This document shows positions 1 through 10,410 of a stretch of DNA of 64,000 bases, one piece after another (the stretch's first letter is position 1; each line of letters begins with the position of its first letter). The notes beneath the pieces were generated by a model. That model was not told the origin of the DNA, searched no databases, and was given only the letters and a program-made list of their open reading frames with translations. The DNA is from Candidatus Zixiibacteriota bacterium (GTDB lineage Bacteria > Zixibacteria > MSB-5A5 > JAABVY01), in the NCBI GenBank assembly GCA_011056555.1, contig DSEQ01000001.1, positions 1 through 64,000 of the forward strand. The letters are read 5' to 3'. The position numbers and the translations under genes are program-made.

Positions 1-864
1 CAGCCCCGCAGCCAGGCCGATTGAATCGCCGGTGAAAGTCTGCTTGCTGTTCTCGATAGAGAAATGTGCATTGTAAAATCGTTTGCTTGCTTCCTTGTGA
101 CCATACCTGCCAATTACTTTTCGCACAGCTTTCAGTGAGTTATAAACAGAACCGACAAATGGATCATCCGGCGACTTGGTCTGGTTGTCAAAGGAAACCT
201 TGTCATCGGGAGAAGCTTTCGATGCCAATTCCAGCGAGGCTTTCAGCGTTCGCATGCGCCCGCGCACGCCCCTGCCGGAATCACCTTTTTCAACAAATAA
301 GCAGAGCGCATAATCATAATCCAGGCTTGTCGATTTAGCCTTCCATTCGTCCCTCATCTGAATCAGAATCTCATGCATCCCGGAATCGTGTGTTTCGTAG
401 TACTTGCAAACCGCATCAAAATATTCATATTCGCTTGAACCGGGGGTGTCGTCAATTTCAAAGCTCATATCGACTTCCCGATTCATGATGCCCTGACATG
501 CTTCAAGGCCTGATTTAACTTCCCCGACATAAAAATAGAGCATCGCCAGCCTTTTAAGGGCCAGCTTGTTCAATTCATCCAGGCCCAGTTTTGAATCAAT
601 CTTTGTTAATCGGATCAAAATAGAGACAATATTGCGGATCTCCGAAATCTCCAGGTCCAGCAGTGAAGCGGCATCCAGATAATGTTTCAGGAGGGAAGCA
701 TATTCCTGCAGGTAGCCATGGTAAGACTTGCTCTGCAGGTCATTCTGGAGATCGGGCCAACAATTAGTCAAAACCAGCAGTTTTGAATCCATGCCGGGCG
801 CCCGCTTGAGCCTGCCCTTCATCTCCTCAAAGATCCGAGCGAATTGCAGTGGGGAGTAATGCAT
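1..864 (-). CDS. TPR-like protein with the start of a Lon/S16-like domain; truncated by the left window edge
   Basis: Manual translation of the reverse strand from ATG at 864: MHYSPLQFARIFEEMKGRLKRAPGMDSKLL...ALKRLAMLYFYVGEVKSGLEAC...NAHFSIENSKQTFTGDSIGLAAGL, open to the edge. It starts directly after the stop of the 865-1719 gene. The terminal GDSIGLAA resembles the GxSxGLA motif of Lon/ComM-type S16 folds. Not in the ORF track because it is incomplete. Confidence 0.7.
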   Translation of the reverse strand, partial: MHYSPLQFARIFEEMKGRLKRAPGMDSKLLVLTNCWPDLQNDLQSKSYHGYLQEYASLLKHYLDAASLLDLEISEIRNIVSILIRLTKIDSKLGLDELNKLALKRLAMLYFYVGEVKSGLEACQGIMNREVDMSFEIDDTPGSSEYEYFDAVCKYYETHDSGMHEILIQMRDEWKAKSTSLDYDYALCLFVEKGDSGRGVRGRMRTLKASLELASKASPDDKVSFDNQTKSPDDPFVGSVYNSLKAVRKVIGRYGHKEASKRFYNAHFSIENSKQTFTGDSIGLAAGL

Positions 865-1719
865 TTACTTAAAAAGCCTTATGTCTATTCCTGCTTTTTT
901 ATCAGCAAGATCGAAAACCACATCGCCTGTTTCAGATATTGACTTTATAAGTCTCAAATTTTCCTGGGAAATAAGAACCTTGAGTCCTCCGAAATCCGAT
1001 TCTCCTTCCAGCTGCATTATCGTGACGCTGATCTGTTTGCCCTCGGTTTTGCCTTCGAACCTGATCCTGATTTTATCTCCATGGTCTGTTTCAAGTTCCA
1101 TCTCTTTGGAATACTCTGTTTTGTCGGGATCATATTCAAGTGGCTCCAGATGAAATACAGCATCGGGCATTTTGATCTGCCAGGAGAATTGCTCATATTG
1201 GCTGTTTTTTAAATCCGCCAAAGAAGCGATTCCGTTTGTATCTGTGATTAAGTCATGTTCAATTTCGGGGATTCTGATCATAACGTTAGCTACCTGAAAT
1301 GGCTCATCGCCTATCAGCTCCAGATAATCGCGTTTCTCCCGGTTATTCCGCATGACCTTCAATACCAGCTCGGGATCATCGGAATAAAATGTGACCAGAT
1401 TAACGATCTCCGGCAGCTCACCCTCTGGCCCGTCAGCCGCAAGGTAGGCTATCTCCTCGTCACAGGCAGATTCAATAGGCTTTAAAGGTATAATCGTGCC
1501 TTCCAATGCCTGGTTAGCCAGCAACTCGGCCTGCCGATAGGCGCGAAGAGGTATTTCGGGATCTTCTTCGTACAGCAACTCAAGATATTCCCTGAATTCT
1601 TCGGCAATCTCGCTGCAGAACTCGCATAGTTTCAAATGTTCTGCTATTTCCGCTCTTTTTTTATCGTCATCAAGCCTTCCGGCCAGATACATTTCTATCT
1701 CAAAGCGGGAAGGGTGCAC
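865..1719 (-). CDS. Zinc-finger (anti-sigma-like) protein
   Basis: N-terminus EIMYLAGRL...IAEHLKLCEFCSEIAEEF carries an HxxxCxxC zf-anti-sigma motif; a beta-rich C-terminal region follows. Confidence 0.65.
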   Translation of the reverse strand: MHPSRFEIEMYLAGRLDDDKKRAEIAEHLKLCEFCSEIAEEFREYLELLYEEDPEIPLRAYRQAELLANQALEGTIIPLKPIESACDEEIAYLAADGPEGELPEIVNLVTFYSDDPELVLKVMRNNREKRDYLELIGDEPFQVANVMIRIPEIEHDLITDTNGIASLADLKNSQYEQFSWQIKMPDAVFHLEPLEYDPDKTEYSKEMELETDHGDKIRIRFEGKTEGKQISVTIMQLEGESDFGGLKVLISQENLRLIKSISETGDVVFDLADKKAGIDIRLFK

Positions 1720-1746
1720 AAATCACCGCCTTTCTCCACACATATA

Positions 1747-2820
1747 TCAATAGTCCCCAATTCCATTGATTGTAGAATCATTTCTTAATAAATTTGTGAA
1801 ATAATCCCTGGCAGAATTAATCATTGTCTCGAATGGATATTTATGATTTTTCAGATAAAAATCCTGTTTATTGCCCGGGAAAAGCGCAAAATAGTAGCGG
1901 GGATATTTATCAGGAGAACCATCACAGCCAAAGTCCCGGAGATATAATTCAATCGCCTTCAAAAATAATTGGGATTCCTCTTTGGTTATTCTCTTTTTTT
2001 CCACAAATCCCCTACTGGCATTTTCACTAACCCAATCAAGAGTCTTTGGAATCGCCCTCTCCACAGCCTGCCTGATCAATGCTAACTCGATCGAGGATAG
2101 ATTGTTGCGCTCGACAAAATTAATTTCCATATGCTTGCTGCTTATTTCAATTGCTGCCTGGAAAAGTTCATGGCGGAAAATGCCGTTTTGATATTCTCCC
2201 CATTTATCTATCGCTTCAAATATCTTTCGGCACCATTTGACATAGCTGATATTTTCGTGGTAAGCGTTTTCTACAATCTGCAAAAGTTTCTCGTAGGGTA
2301 TAACCGGCTTGTCCTCCCGAAGATTCTGGGTAGCTTCAAGCGTGAAGAATTCTCTACCACCAATATTGCTCTCGTGATAACCTGAGCCTTTCAATATATC
2401 CTTGAAACGCCTTTTGATTTTCCTGGTCTGGGGATTTTCGTAACCACGGATTTTATATAACTCCTGATTGGCAAAACCTCTAATCAGCACTGTAAATCGA
2501 TGGTAGACCAAAAAACCGTCTAGCTTCTTATCAGGATTAATGCCATGTTTCGCAAAGTAATCGAATACTATATTGTATGGCCCACTGGCGCTGCTGAGCA
2601 ACACACCGAGTACGTCTATTGTCACATCATCCAGATTCTTCTCAGGGTCGGATCCTATTTGGGGAAGCGCGGCCCCACGGCGCTGAAGAGAGCAGAGATG
2701 TTTTCTCGTGTGGTTAAAGCAGAGTTTATAGAATTGCATGAAATGCTTGTGCGGGCCTCTCAAGAAGTCCATGATCATTCCGGAATCACGGTCAATCCTG
2801 TCTTGATACTTGTTCCCCAT
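1747..2820 (-). CDS. Hypothetical protein, possibly a divergent sigma-factor-like protein
   Basis: 357 aa ORF directly upstream of a zinc-finger anti-sigma-like gene. Basic helical N-terminus (DFLRGPHKHFMQFYKLCFNHTRKHLCSLQRR...DDVTIDVLGVL) loosely resembles sigma region 2; no confident family match by eye. Confidence 0.5.
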   Translation of the reverse strand: MGNKYQDRIDRDSGMIMDFLRGPHKHFMQFYKLCFNHTRKHLCSLQRRGAALPQIGSDPEKNLDDVTIDVLGVLLSSASGPYNIVFDYFAKHGINPDKKLDGFLVYHRFTVLIRGFANQELYKIRGYENPQTRKIKRRFKDILKGSGYHESNIGGREFFTLEATQNLREDKPVIPYEKLLQIVENAYHENISYVKWCRKIFEAIDKWGEYQNGIFRHELFQAAIEISSKHMEINFVERNNLSSIELALIRQAVERAIPKTLDWVSENASRGFVEKKRITKEESQLFLKAIELYLRDFGCDGSPDKYPRYYFALFPGNKQDFYLKNHKYPFETMINSARDYFTNLLRNDSTINGIGDY

Positions 2821-2967
2821 CAGGTATGATCCCCAATTATGTGCCCTGACATGAAGCCCGCCGCGTCAAATTAAACTTATATGGTCGTCATAAATATACT
2901 AAAATCAGAATGAGTGTCAATAGTTGACATTAAGAGATCTTAATGGTGCGGATAGAATCCTATACTC

Positions 2968-3219
2968 GTGCGCGGCACATTCAATTTCCTCAAGGCTGGA
3001 GGTTATGCCATGTCAGATAAGGAAAAAGTCGAGGCTGCCAGGCGCAATTATGGGTTTCTTGAGGCAAGAAGACCGGTTGGGAATGTCGGTTATCTTAAGT
3101 TCAACTACTTCACACACCTGTCTATTGGCGGCCCGACCGCTGCGGCCGCCACGCAGTTTCTGGCCAACACTAATGCTATTATAAACGACCTTCGCGGTGA
3201 TAGGGGAGGCGAGGTGTAA
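2968..3219 (+). pseudogene. Fragment of an S41-family peptidase
   Basis: Translation ...RRNYGFLEARRPVGNVGYLKFNYFTHLSIGGPTAAAATQFLANTNAIINDLRGDRGGEV matches the S41 pattern NIGYLxxxxF...AAxxFLAxTDAxIxDLRxNGGG, then stops without the catalytic Ser region. Confidence 0.6.
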
Positions 3220-4258
3220 AAAGATGGTTAGAAGTCTATTCTCCGAATTTAAGCCGGATTATGTCCTGCATCATCCGCATACCACCGTCAAGACAAGGAT
3301 CTGGATTGCTGCCTGGAAGACTCTAGAAATGGAAGCTAGTACAGATATTAAATGGGCCAGTGCAGGGAAGTTCTGCGAAGCGCATCGTGACAAGAGCGAT
3401 TATGATAATATGATTGGCGTGATGCAGGCGAGCAAAAGTAAGAACATAAGCTCTATGGATTTGATATGTTCCAAATTAGGCACATATTTTCCGATTAAGT
3501 CTGACCTATTGCGTCTTAATAATCAATATTACATACAGAATCGAATCTAGAATACCCGTGAAAGACTTCGAGCACAGTCAATTCCAAACAGCTTCTATAT
3601 AAATTCTCGGAGGGATGGGAACCCGAATTGTTGTGAACCCCCTGCTTTGTAGGGGCATGCCAGGAACCGCGCACGCTATAGTACATGAACTTCACACCTG
3701 TGATTTGGGGGCTGGTCTTTATGATCTCTCACACTTTTGTGATGGGATTCTCCACTGGAGAAGGTCATTCCATTCCCCGCTGTCTCGGATCGAGAAGGAT
3801 GAATGGTCCACTTTTCAATCCTATGGTTTGGGATGGGTTGTCCAAAATCATGCTGCACGTGTTGGGCAGGATGCAGTTTTCTGAGATTGTCTAGAAGTGA
3901 AGAATACCCATCAATCGGAAAGAATTGCCACAGAAGCTGTATTTTTGGCCCCCGCAGAGCCAAAATCAGTCGAGATCATGGTGAAAACAAAGAAAGAGAA
4001 TGAACGAACAAGCCTTTATCAAATATTCACTTAGCTTGAAGCTCTATTTCTATTACAGGGCATATCTCTGCAACTTTATCGAAAAGCGGGCCCCCGCTAC
4101 CAAATTTAAGCCTCTGAGGTTGAAGAACTTCGGAGGTTTCACTTTTTGCGGAATTACCCTCGAATACCGGATTTTCTAACAGTTTTCTGTCAACATAGTA
4201 AATTCTTCCTGTGGTAACAAATTCCATGAAAAGTAAACCGTGTTGATTTTTAGGGAGT

Positions 4259-7200
4259 TCACTTTTTCCATATCCGCGAGAACCAGCCCTGTAAATCATC
4301 CAGCCAGTCATATATGATCGGAATCACAATCATGGTCAGCAGGGTAGAGGCTGTCATGCCTCCGATGACAGCTATGGCAAGCGGCGAGAACCTCTCTGCT
4401 CCAAGCGCCCATTCCATGGCAAGTGGAATCATACCCACGATGGTCGAAAACGAAGTCATCATAATCGGCCTGAAGCGGGTCTCGACCGATTCGATTATAG
4501 CTTCCCGGCGGCCAACGCCATCAATACGTCGTTGACGGATTAAATCAATTAAGATAATCGAGTTGTTCACCAGGATGCCGATCAGAAGAATCAGTCCAAC
4601 CATCACCGGCATCGAGACTGCTTTACCAGCTACCCACAAGGCAATGCCCACGCCAATTAAACTGAGGGGGATGCTCATCAGGACTGTAACGGGGTGCAGA
4701 AATGATCGGAACTGTGCCACCAATAATAGATACACGGTGACAAATGCAATAACCAGCGCAAAAACCAGCTCGCTTCTGGATTCTGCCATGTCTTTGTCCT
4801 CTCCCAGTAATTCCGCCGTATAACCCTGCGGAATTGTCAACTCATTAACAGCTTTGCTGACATCAGCAGCCACAAAATTCAGCGGTCGCCCCTGGTGAAG
4901 TGCGAGAATATCAAGAGTTGGTTGTAAATTCTCTCTGGTCACAAGGCCCTGGACAGTCGCCTCCCGGCCATTAATAATCGCACTTACCGGAATTGAAGTT
5001 TCCCCGGCCGGCGATATCGCTCTGACCGCATACGCATCCGGTTCCGTCGCGCGGTAGCGCCGGTCATATCTGACCCTGATCGGAGTCTGCTCACCGTCCT
5101 GACCCTCAAAAGTTCCCGCCATAACACCGTCCAAAGAGTAGGTCAGATCCCGCGAAAGACCCAGCGGTGTCATCGCCAGATCAAGCGCACGCTCTCTGTT
5201 GACATTTAAATAGACGGCACGCTGGTCGCGACGCCAACTCCTGTATGGATTGACCACCGAGGGAACTATGCTAATGGCATTCAATACCTGGTCCCCCAGT
5301 TGATCAAGAACCAGGGGATCGTCCCCCCGAATACTAACCACGATTGAGGAAGCCGTGGTTGACCTTGCTGTGCTTCCGGATTCGCGCACTACAAGATTTT
5401 CAATACCAGGAATTTTTTTTATCTTTTCTCTAATACGGTCTTGAATTTCCCAAATTGTTTCATTGCGGTCAGTACGGGGGGAAAGTGTTATCGATATATA
5501 ACCCTGTGTCGGACCCTGGACACCGCCTCCCCCAAAGGAATGCATTCCAGGCTCAAAACCAATCTGGGTTGAAACCAGAAGTACTCCGGGCTCCTCAAGA
5601 ATTATTTCTTCAACCTCTTTAACAATTGTCTCTGTATGATCCAGTGAGGTTCCGGAGGTTGTCTCGACGGTCACGAAGCTCGTCCCGCTGTCCATCTTGG
5701 GCAGCAACTCAGTTCCCTGATTCCTCAGAAGCAAAAGACCGGCAAAGAGCAATATGACAGCCGAGACAAAGACAGCCCAGCGATGTGAGAGGGAATATGT
5801 TAATAGAAACAGGTAAGCCATTCGGACCCGATCCATAAGCCAGTTCCACGGTCCGGATATCTTGCGGGACAGCCTCTCAAAACGTCCGCCCTCGCCCGCG
5901 GTAAAGGTGGTCAGAATTGGAACCATAACCAGAGCGACCAACAGCGATGACAAGAAAGCAATTATTAAAGTCGCAGCCAGAGGACCAAAAGTCTTTCCGA
6001 CAAATCCGTACAAGAAAAGCAAAGGAATCAGAACTGTCAGCGTCGTCGCATTACCGGCGATAATAGCAAACTGGATTTCCGAAGCTCCGACCCGAGCCGC
6101 TTCTTCGGGAGTGAGATCCTCCAGCTGATATCTCCTTGCAATATTTTCCAGAACTACAACAGAGGCATCGATAACCATGCCAACAGCCAGGATAATCGCT
6201 GTCAGCGTAACCAGGTCGATTTGAATCCCGAAAAATTTCATGCCTGCAAAAGTAAGCAGGAAAGACATGGGCATTGATATCGCAACCACCACAGCCCTGC
6301 GCAGACTTCCCAGAAAAAGAAATATGATTACAGCCGCGAGCAACAGCGCTTGCGCGACACTTCCAAACATGTTGCTTACAACCTGTCGCGTAAACGAGGC
6401 CGATTCTTCAGCTTCAATGAACTCGAGTTGCGGATATCGGTGATCCAGTTCATCGAACTTCTCCTGAGCATTCGAAACTACATCGACGGTATTCGCATCA
6501 TCCTGCTTGAATATCTGGACAGCAATAGCAGCCTGGCCGTTAACATGGTACTTGGACAGGTCCTCCGCGCTGCCATAACGAATCGCAGCCACATCACGCA
6601 ACAGAAGTCGGCTTCCATCATGAAGCGGGATGGGAATATTTTCAATATCCTGGATTGTCTTGCTCTCTTCGTCAATGCGAAACGAATACTGGCTCTCTTC
6701 GGAGTTGATTTTTCCTGCGGGAACACTGATGTTGTGGGATTTTATGGCATTGGCAACAGCCGCGATGGGCAGGCTGTATGCCTCCAGCCGGTTGCGATCA
6801 AGCAGCACCGATAGTTCAGGTTCATGACCCCCGAAAACATCCACCAGCGCAACCCCCTCCACACGCTGCAGTTCAGGAGCAAGTTTCTCCTCGGCTAACC
6901 TGCGCACATCAGTAAGATTTTCACCTGTAATGCCAACAGTCAAAACCGGCCTGTCGCTTGTAGAGAACTTTAAGACCTGTGGCTCCTGTATACCGGCTGG
7001 CAATTGTTCCCGGATTCGAGATATCGCGTTTTGCGCATCCAATGCTGCCATATCGACGTCAACATCGTACCGGAATTCAACCGTCACAAGTGATAATCCA
7101 TCCTGCGACGAAGAGGATACCTTATAGACTCCTTCCAAGGCAGCGCATTCCTCCTCGATCGGATCAGAGACCATGTCAGCAACATCTTCAGCCGCGGCTC

Positions 7201-7357
7201 CGGGGTATGGTGTCAATATGTTCACCAGCGGCGGAGCCGTTTCGGGGAAGAGCTGGATCGGAAGCGAGAAATACGACAAAACACCGAAGAATATCGCGGC
7301 AATCGCCAACGCGTATACGGTATGTTTATTTTTCAGAGCAAATTCTGATAATGTCAT
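4259..7357 (-). CDS. Efflux RND transporter permease (AcrB/HAE1-like)
   Basis: 1032 aa with typical RND features (PGAAAEDVADMVSDPIEE; ILAVGMVIDASVVVLENI; LLIGILVNNSIILID) next to MFP and TolC genes. Confidence 0.95.
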   Translation of the reverse strand: MTLSEFALKNKHTVYALAIAAIFFGVLSYFSLPIQLFPETAPPLVNILTPYPGAAAEDVADMVSDPIEEECAALEGVYKVSSSSQDGLSLVTVEFRYDVDVDMAALDAQNAISRIREQLPAGIQEPQVLKFSTSDRPVLTVGITGENLTDVRRLAEEKLAPELQRVEGVALVDVFGGHEPELSVLLDRNRLEAYSLPIAAVANAIKSHNISVPAGKINSEESQYSFRIDEESKTIQDIENIPIPLHDGSRLLLRDVAAIRYGSAEDLSKYHVNGQAAIAVQIFKQDDANTVDVVSNAQEKFDELDHRYPQLEFIEAEESASFTRQVVSNMFGSVAQALLLAAVIIFLFLGSLRRAVVVAISMPMSFLLTFAGMKFFGIQIDLVTLTAIILAVGMVIDASVVVLENIARRYQLEDLTPEEAARVGASEIQFAIIAGNATTLTVLIPLLFLYGFVGKTFGPLAATLIIAFLSSLLVALVMVPILTTFTAGEGGRFERLSRKISGPWNWLMDRVRMAYLFLLTYSLSHRWAVFVSAVILLFAGLLLLRNQGTELLPKMDSGTSFVTVETTSGTSLDHTETIVKEVEEIILEEPGVLLVSTQIGFEPGMHSFGGGGVQGPTQGYISITLSPRTDRNETIWEIQDRIREKIKKIPGIENLVVRESGSTARSTTASSIVVSIRGDDPLVLDQLGDQVLNAISIVPSVVNPYRSWRRDQRAVYLNVNRERALDLAMTPLGLSRDLTYSLDGVMAGTFEGQDGEQTPIRVRYDRRYRATEPDAYAVRAISPAGETSIPVSAIINGREATVQGLVTRENLQPTLDILALHQGRPLNFVAADVSKAVNELTIPQGYTAELLGEDKDMAESRSELVFALVIAFVTVYLLLVAQFRSFLHPVTVLMSIPLSLIGVGIALWVAGKAVSMPVMVGLILLIGILVNNSIILIDLIRQRRIDGVGRREAIIESVETRFRPIMMTSFSTIVGMIPLAMEWALGAERFSPLAIAVIGGMTASTLLTMIVIPIIYDWLDDLQGWFSRIWKK

Positions 7358-7362
7358 GGTTA

Positions 7363-8439
7363 CTATCTCTCCACATAAACCGGGTATACAGGATCGCCAT
7401 CAGAGAGGCCGGCAATGTTCGAAATTGCCACCGGATCAGAGCCATTCCAATCGAACTGCACGGCAACATATTCAGATTGCTGAATTCCCACCGATACGGG
7501 AGTTCTGACCGCACGATTATCAATTATCAGATAGATGGCTGGATCGGTGCCTGTGTTTAACAGTGCAGTTACCGGAACGGAAAGGACCTGTTCCGAACTC
7601 TTCACTATAAAGTCAACCACAACAGCCTCGCCGACGCGGTATTGCTCACCGAATGACGGCGCCAATGAAACTGTAACTGTAAACGTACGGCTCTTCTTGC
7701 TCGTCATCGATGCGACCTGTGCCACCCGGGTCCTGTGTTGCGCGCCTTCGCTGTCGTGAACAACGGCGACCGTACCGGGCTTGATGCTCGGGCCAATGTC
7801 CTCCTGAACAACCTCGGCTTGAATTTCAAGCTCGTCACTGCCGATTTGAAGAAGCGGCTGTCCGGGCATCACGGTCTGGCCGGGATCCACAAAGTGCTTG
7901 AGCATATAGCCGTCAAATGATGCCAGTTCAGTAGCCTTCGCCAGCTGTGATTCGGCTTCCTGTAAGGCGGCTTTGGAGCTTGCGAAAGCCCTCTTTGATG
8001 CATCTACCTGTTCACGTGAAATCGCCCCTTTGGCCTCCAGTCTCTTATCCTCTGCCAATCTTTCGTCCCAGTATTCGAATTCCGCCTCCAGTCTCGCCAC
8101 AACCGCTTCAAGTTCCGGAGTAGATAATGCAACCAAAGTGTCGCCTGTATGAATTGCCTTACCTTCAGCTATCGGGAGAGAGCCCACGGTTCCCTGCACC
8201 CGCGCGATAACAGTGTACTCCTGTCTGGCCCGGACGATACCGGTATAGGTTACATGATCCGTCATATCCCTTACCTGCGGACTGGTTACCCTCACAGCCA
8301 CCGGAGCATCCGCTTTCGGGCTTTCGCTTTCCCCCGAACAGCCTGTCAAGAACGCCAGTGAAAACATCATAAGCACTATGGCTGCGTGCCTGAGCGGCGT
8401 TATTGAGACTCCTATTATTAAAGTTGCTAAACCTTTCAT
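7363..8439 (-). CDS. Efflux RND transporter periplasmic adaptor (HlyD/MFP) lipoprotein
   Basis: Lipobox LTGCSG; biotinyl-lipoyl-like and coiled-coil regions (VARLEAEFEYWDERLAEDKRLEAKGAISREQVD); operon position. Confidence 0.92.
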   Translation of the reverse strand: MKGLATLIIGVSITPLRHAAIVLMMFSLAFLTGCSGESESPKADAPVAVRVTSPQVRDMTDHVTYTGIVRARQEYTVIARVQGTVGSLPIAEGKAIHTGDTLVALSTPELEAVVARLEAEFEYWDERLAEDKRLEAKGAISREQVDASKRAFASSKAALQEAESQLAKATELASFDGYMLKHFVDPGQTVMPGQPLLQIGSDELEIQAEVVQEDIGPSIKPGTVAVVHDSEGAQHRTRVAQVASMTSKKSRTFTVTVSLAPSFGEQYRVGEAVVVDFIVKSSEQVLSVPVTALLNTGTDPAIYLIIDNRAVRTPVSVGIQQSEYVAVQFDWNGSDPVAISNIAGLSDGDPVYPVYVER

Positions 8440-9776
8440 TGAACTCCTCCTGTCAAACTTATCACCTTGCTCTGAGTAAGAGTCCCGGCGGCAGCCTCGT
8501 AACGCAGGAGCGCCAGACGCGCCTCATATTGCTGAGCGTTTTTTTCTATCTGCAACTGGAGGAGTTCTGTCTCCTGGACATGCAAATCGCGCAGCGGTAT
8601 TCGCCCGGCCTCATACAGGTCAAGATGAGCCTGCACAGAAATCAGCTTTTCCTTTACAGCCGTAGATAAATAATCACGCCTGTTTGCTGCCGATATGTAA
8701 TCGTTATATGCTGCTTGAAGAATTGATTGCTGTTCCAATTTTGCGCTTCTGAGAGCATTTTCAGAGGCGCGCCTGAGTGAGGCAGCCTCTTCGATATTTG
8801 AGATTCTTGATCCCCCTGTAAAGAGCGGCAAAGAGACTTTTATGCCAACGGTCCATTCACCCACCGGATCCCAGTCGGAACCGGTACGGTAGGAATAGAC
8901 TCCAAAACCGGAAATCTCAGGCCACAATTCTCGAGATGCTAAGGACTGGTAAGCCCCGGCTTTTTTAAGACGAGCCTCAGAAACACGTACACTGGGCCCG
9001 CTCTGCCCATCAGCCTCGAAATCTGTCAGCGGATAAGATTGAATAAGTGCCTCAAGGTCCATTCCGTTTTCAGAGATTGCCGGTGTCACCTCGTCATCCG
9101 TGCCCATAAGAGCTGAAAGCCGTATTCCAAGCTGATGCCGCGATCGTGCAATTGCGCTTGAGTCCGATTTCAGTGAAGCTATGAGGGAGGATACCAGAGC
9201 AAGATCACCTTTGGACGCTCGACCTTCCTTCTCCAGACTTTGCAGGTCGTGCAATTGCCGATACAGGGAAGTCAGTCGTTTGTTGATGAGCGCCGACTGA
9301 TCTTCAGCCCGGCGGGCATATAAGAATATCTCAGCAACCTGCTGCAATATCTCATTCCGAACAAGATCATCTGTTGCCCGGCTTTCATCGACATCGGCAG
9401 AGGCAGCTTTACGCCTGGTTAAGCGGCGGCCTCCATCAAAAATAGGTATGGACAATTGGAGGTTGGCCTCATAAATCTCATCATCAAGCGGCGGGAAAAC
9501 ACCCTGCTCATGGATTGGAGTAACAATATTGGGTTCCTCATATCGGGTGTATCCGGCCGTAGCGTAAAGCTGCGGCAGCAGCGATCCTGTTGCCTGACGA
9601 ACCGTGGCCTCAGAGGCATCCAGCTTAGCATCTGTCATTAGAAGTTGAGGATTAAACGCCAAAGAGGAATCGATCGCCTCCGAGACAGTTACTGCTCGCT
9701 GACCTGAAGCTGGCGCCAGTGATGCCAACAGCACAGCTGCCATAATCAGATATGTAAATATATAATGATGTTTCAT
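8436..9776 (-). CDS. TolC-family outer membrane efflux protein
   Basis: 446 aa with signal peptide, OEP repeats (AIDSSLAFNPQLLMTDAKLDASEATVRQATGSLLPQL), overlapping the MFP gene. Confidence 0.92.
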   Translation of the reverse strand: MKHHYIFTYLIMAAVLLASLAPASGQRAVTVSEAIDSSLAFNPQLLMTDAKLDASEATVRQATGSLLPQLYATAGYTRYEEPNIVTPIHEQGVFPPLDDEIYEANLQLSIPIFDGGRRLTRRKAASADVDESRATDDLVRNEILQQVAEIFLYARRAEDQSALINKRLTSLYRQLHDLQSLEKEGRASKGDLALVSSLIASLKSDSSAIARSRHQLGIRLSALMGTDDEVTPAISENGMDLEALIQSYPLTDFEADGQSGPSVRVSEARLKKAGAYQSLASRELWPEISGFGVYSYRTGSDWDPVGEWTVGIKVSLPLFTGGSRISNIEEAASLRRASENALRSAKLEQQSILQAAYNDYISAANRRDYLSTAVKEKLISVQAHLDLYEAGRIPLRDLHVQETELLQLQIEKNAQQYEARLALLRYEAAAGTLTQSKVISLTGGVQ

Positions 9777-10384
9777 TCTCTTCTCTCCGGATGGTTATTT
9801 CCATCAAGCATGCTTTTAACGATGAAAGGGAGCATCGATCCGGCCAAATCTTTGTGGGCCTGAGTGCTTATTCCAAGCCGGCGCTGTATTGCTATGGCTG
9901 TGGCCATGCCGAAAAACAGGGTGGCGAACTCCTGTGCTGATGGTCCTCCGTCGGCACCGATGACCTCGGCAACCAGGCCCTCGAGAACCTCCTGATATGA
10001 CTGGATAATGCCTCTGATCTGCTGAACCAATACCTCAACATTTCCGGAGGCCACCTCAGCCATGAAGACAAGAGGAAGCCCGTTGCTTTCATGCACAAAT
10101 TGTAAATGAACGGCCACGATCTTCTCCAGTTTGACTTCGGGCGGGAGATCTGATTCCAGCAGTTGTTTGATCGGACCCATTAAAGCGGCCTTGATTTTCT
10201 CAGTGATCGCCGTGAGCAATGCTGTCTTATCAGGGAAATAGCGATAGGCGGTAGCTTCATTGATACCGACGATATCAGCAACCTTCCTCATCGTCAGGGC
10301 CTTAATTCCTCCCTGGCGGATCAGTGACATTGCCTCGTTTATAATCTGATCCTGTCGTTTCTTTCCTTTCTTTCCAATAGCCAT
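9773..10384 (-). CDS. TetR/AcrR-family transcriptional regulator
   Basis: N-terminal HTH: IINEAMSLIRQGGIKALTMRKVADIVGINEATAYRYFPDKTALL; first gene of the RND operon. Confidence 0.93.
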   Translation of the reverse strand: MAIGKKGKKRQDQIINEAMSLIRQGGIKALTMRKVADIVGINEATAYRYFPDKTALLTAITEKIKAALMGPIKQLLESDLPPEVKLEKIVAVHLQFVHESNGLPLVFMAEVASGNVEVLVQQIRGIIQSYQEVLEGLVAEVIGADGGPSAQEFATLFFGMATAIAIQRRLGISTQAHKDLAGSMLPFIVKSMLDGNNHPERRE

Positions 10385-10410
10385 AAATTCACCACGTATG
10401 CAAAGAGCCC

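Noticed and set aside
3197-4003. Short ORFs in the gap after the S41 fragment
   Set aside because: No recognisable domain, several overlapping frames; treated as decayed sequence.
4027-4311. 94 aa minus-strand ORF
   Set aside because: Mostly intergenic and out of frame with the 3' end of the RND permease gene; no domain.
6979-7560. 193 aa plus-strand ORF
   Set aside because: Antisense to the RND permease and MFP genes, with no domain-like sequence.
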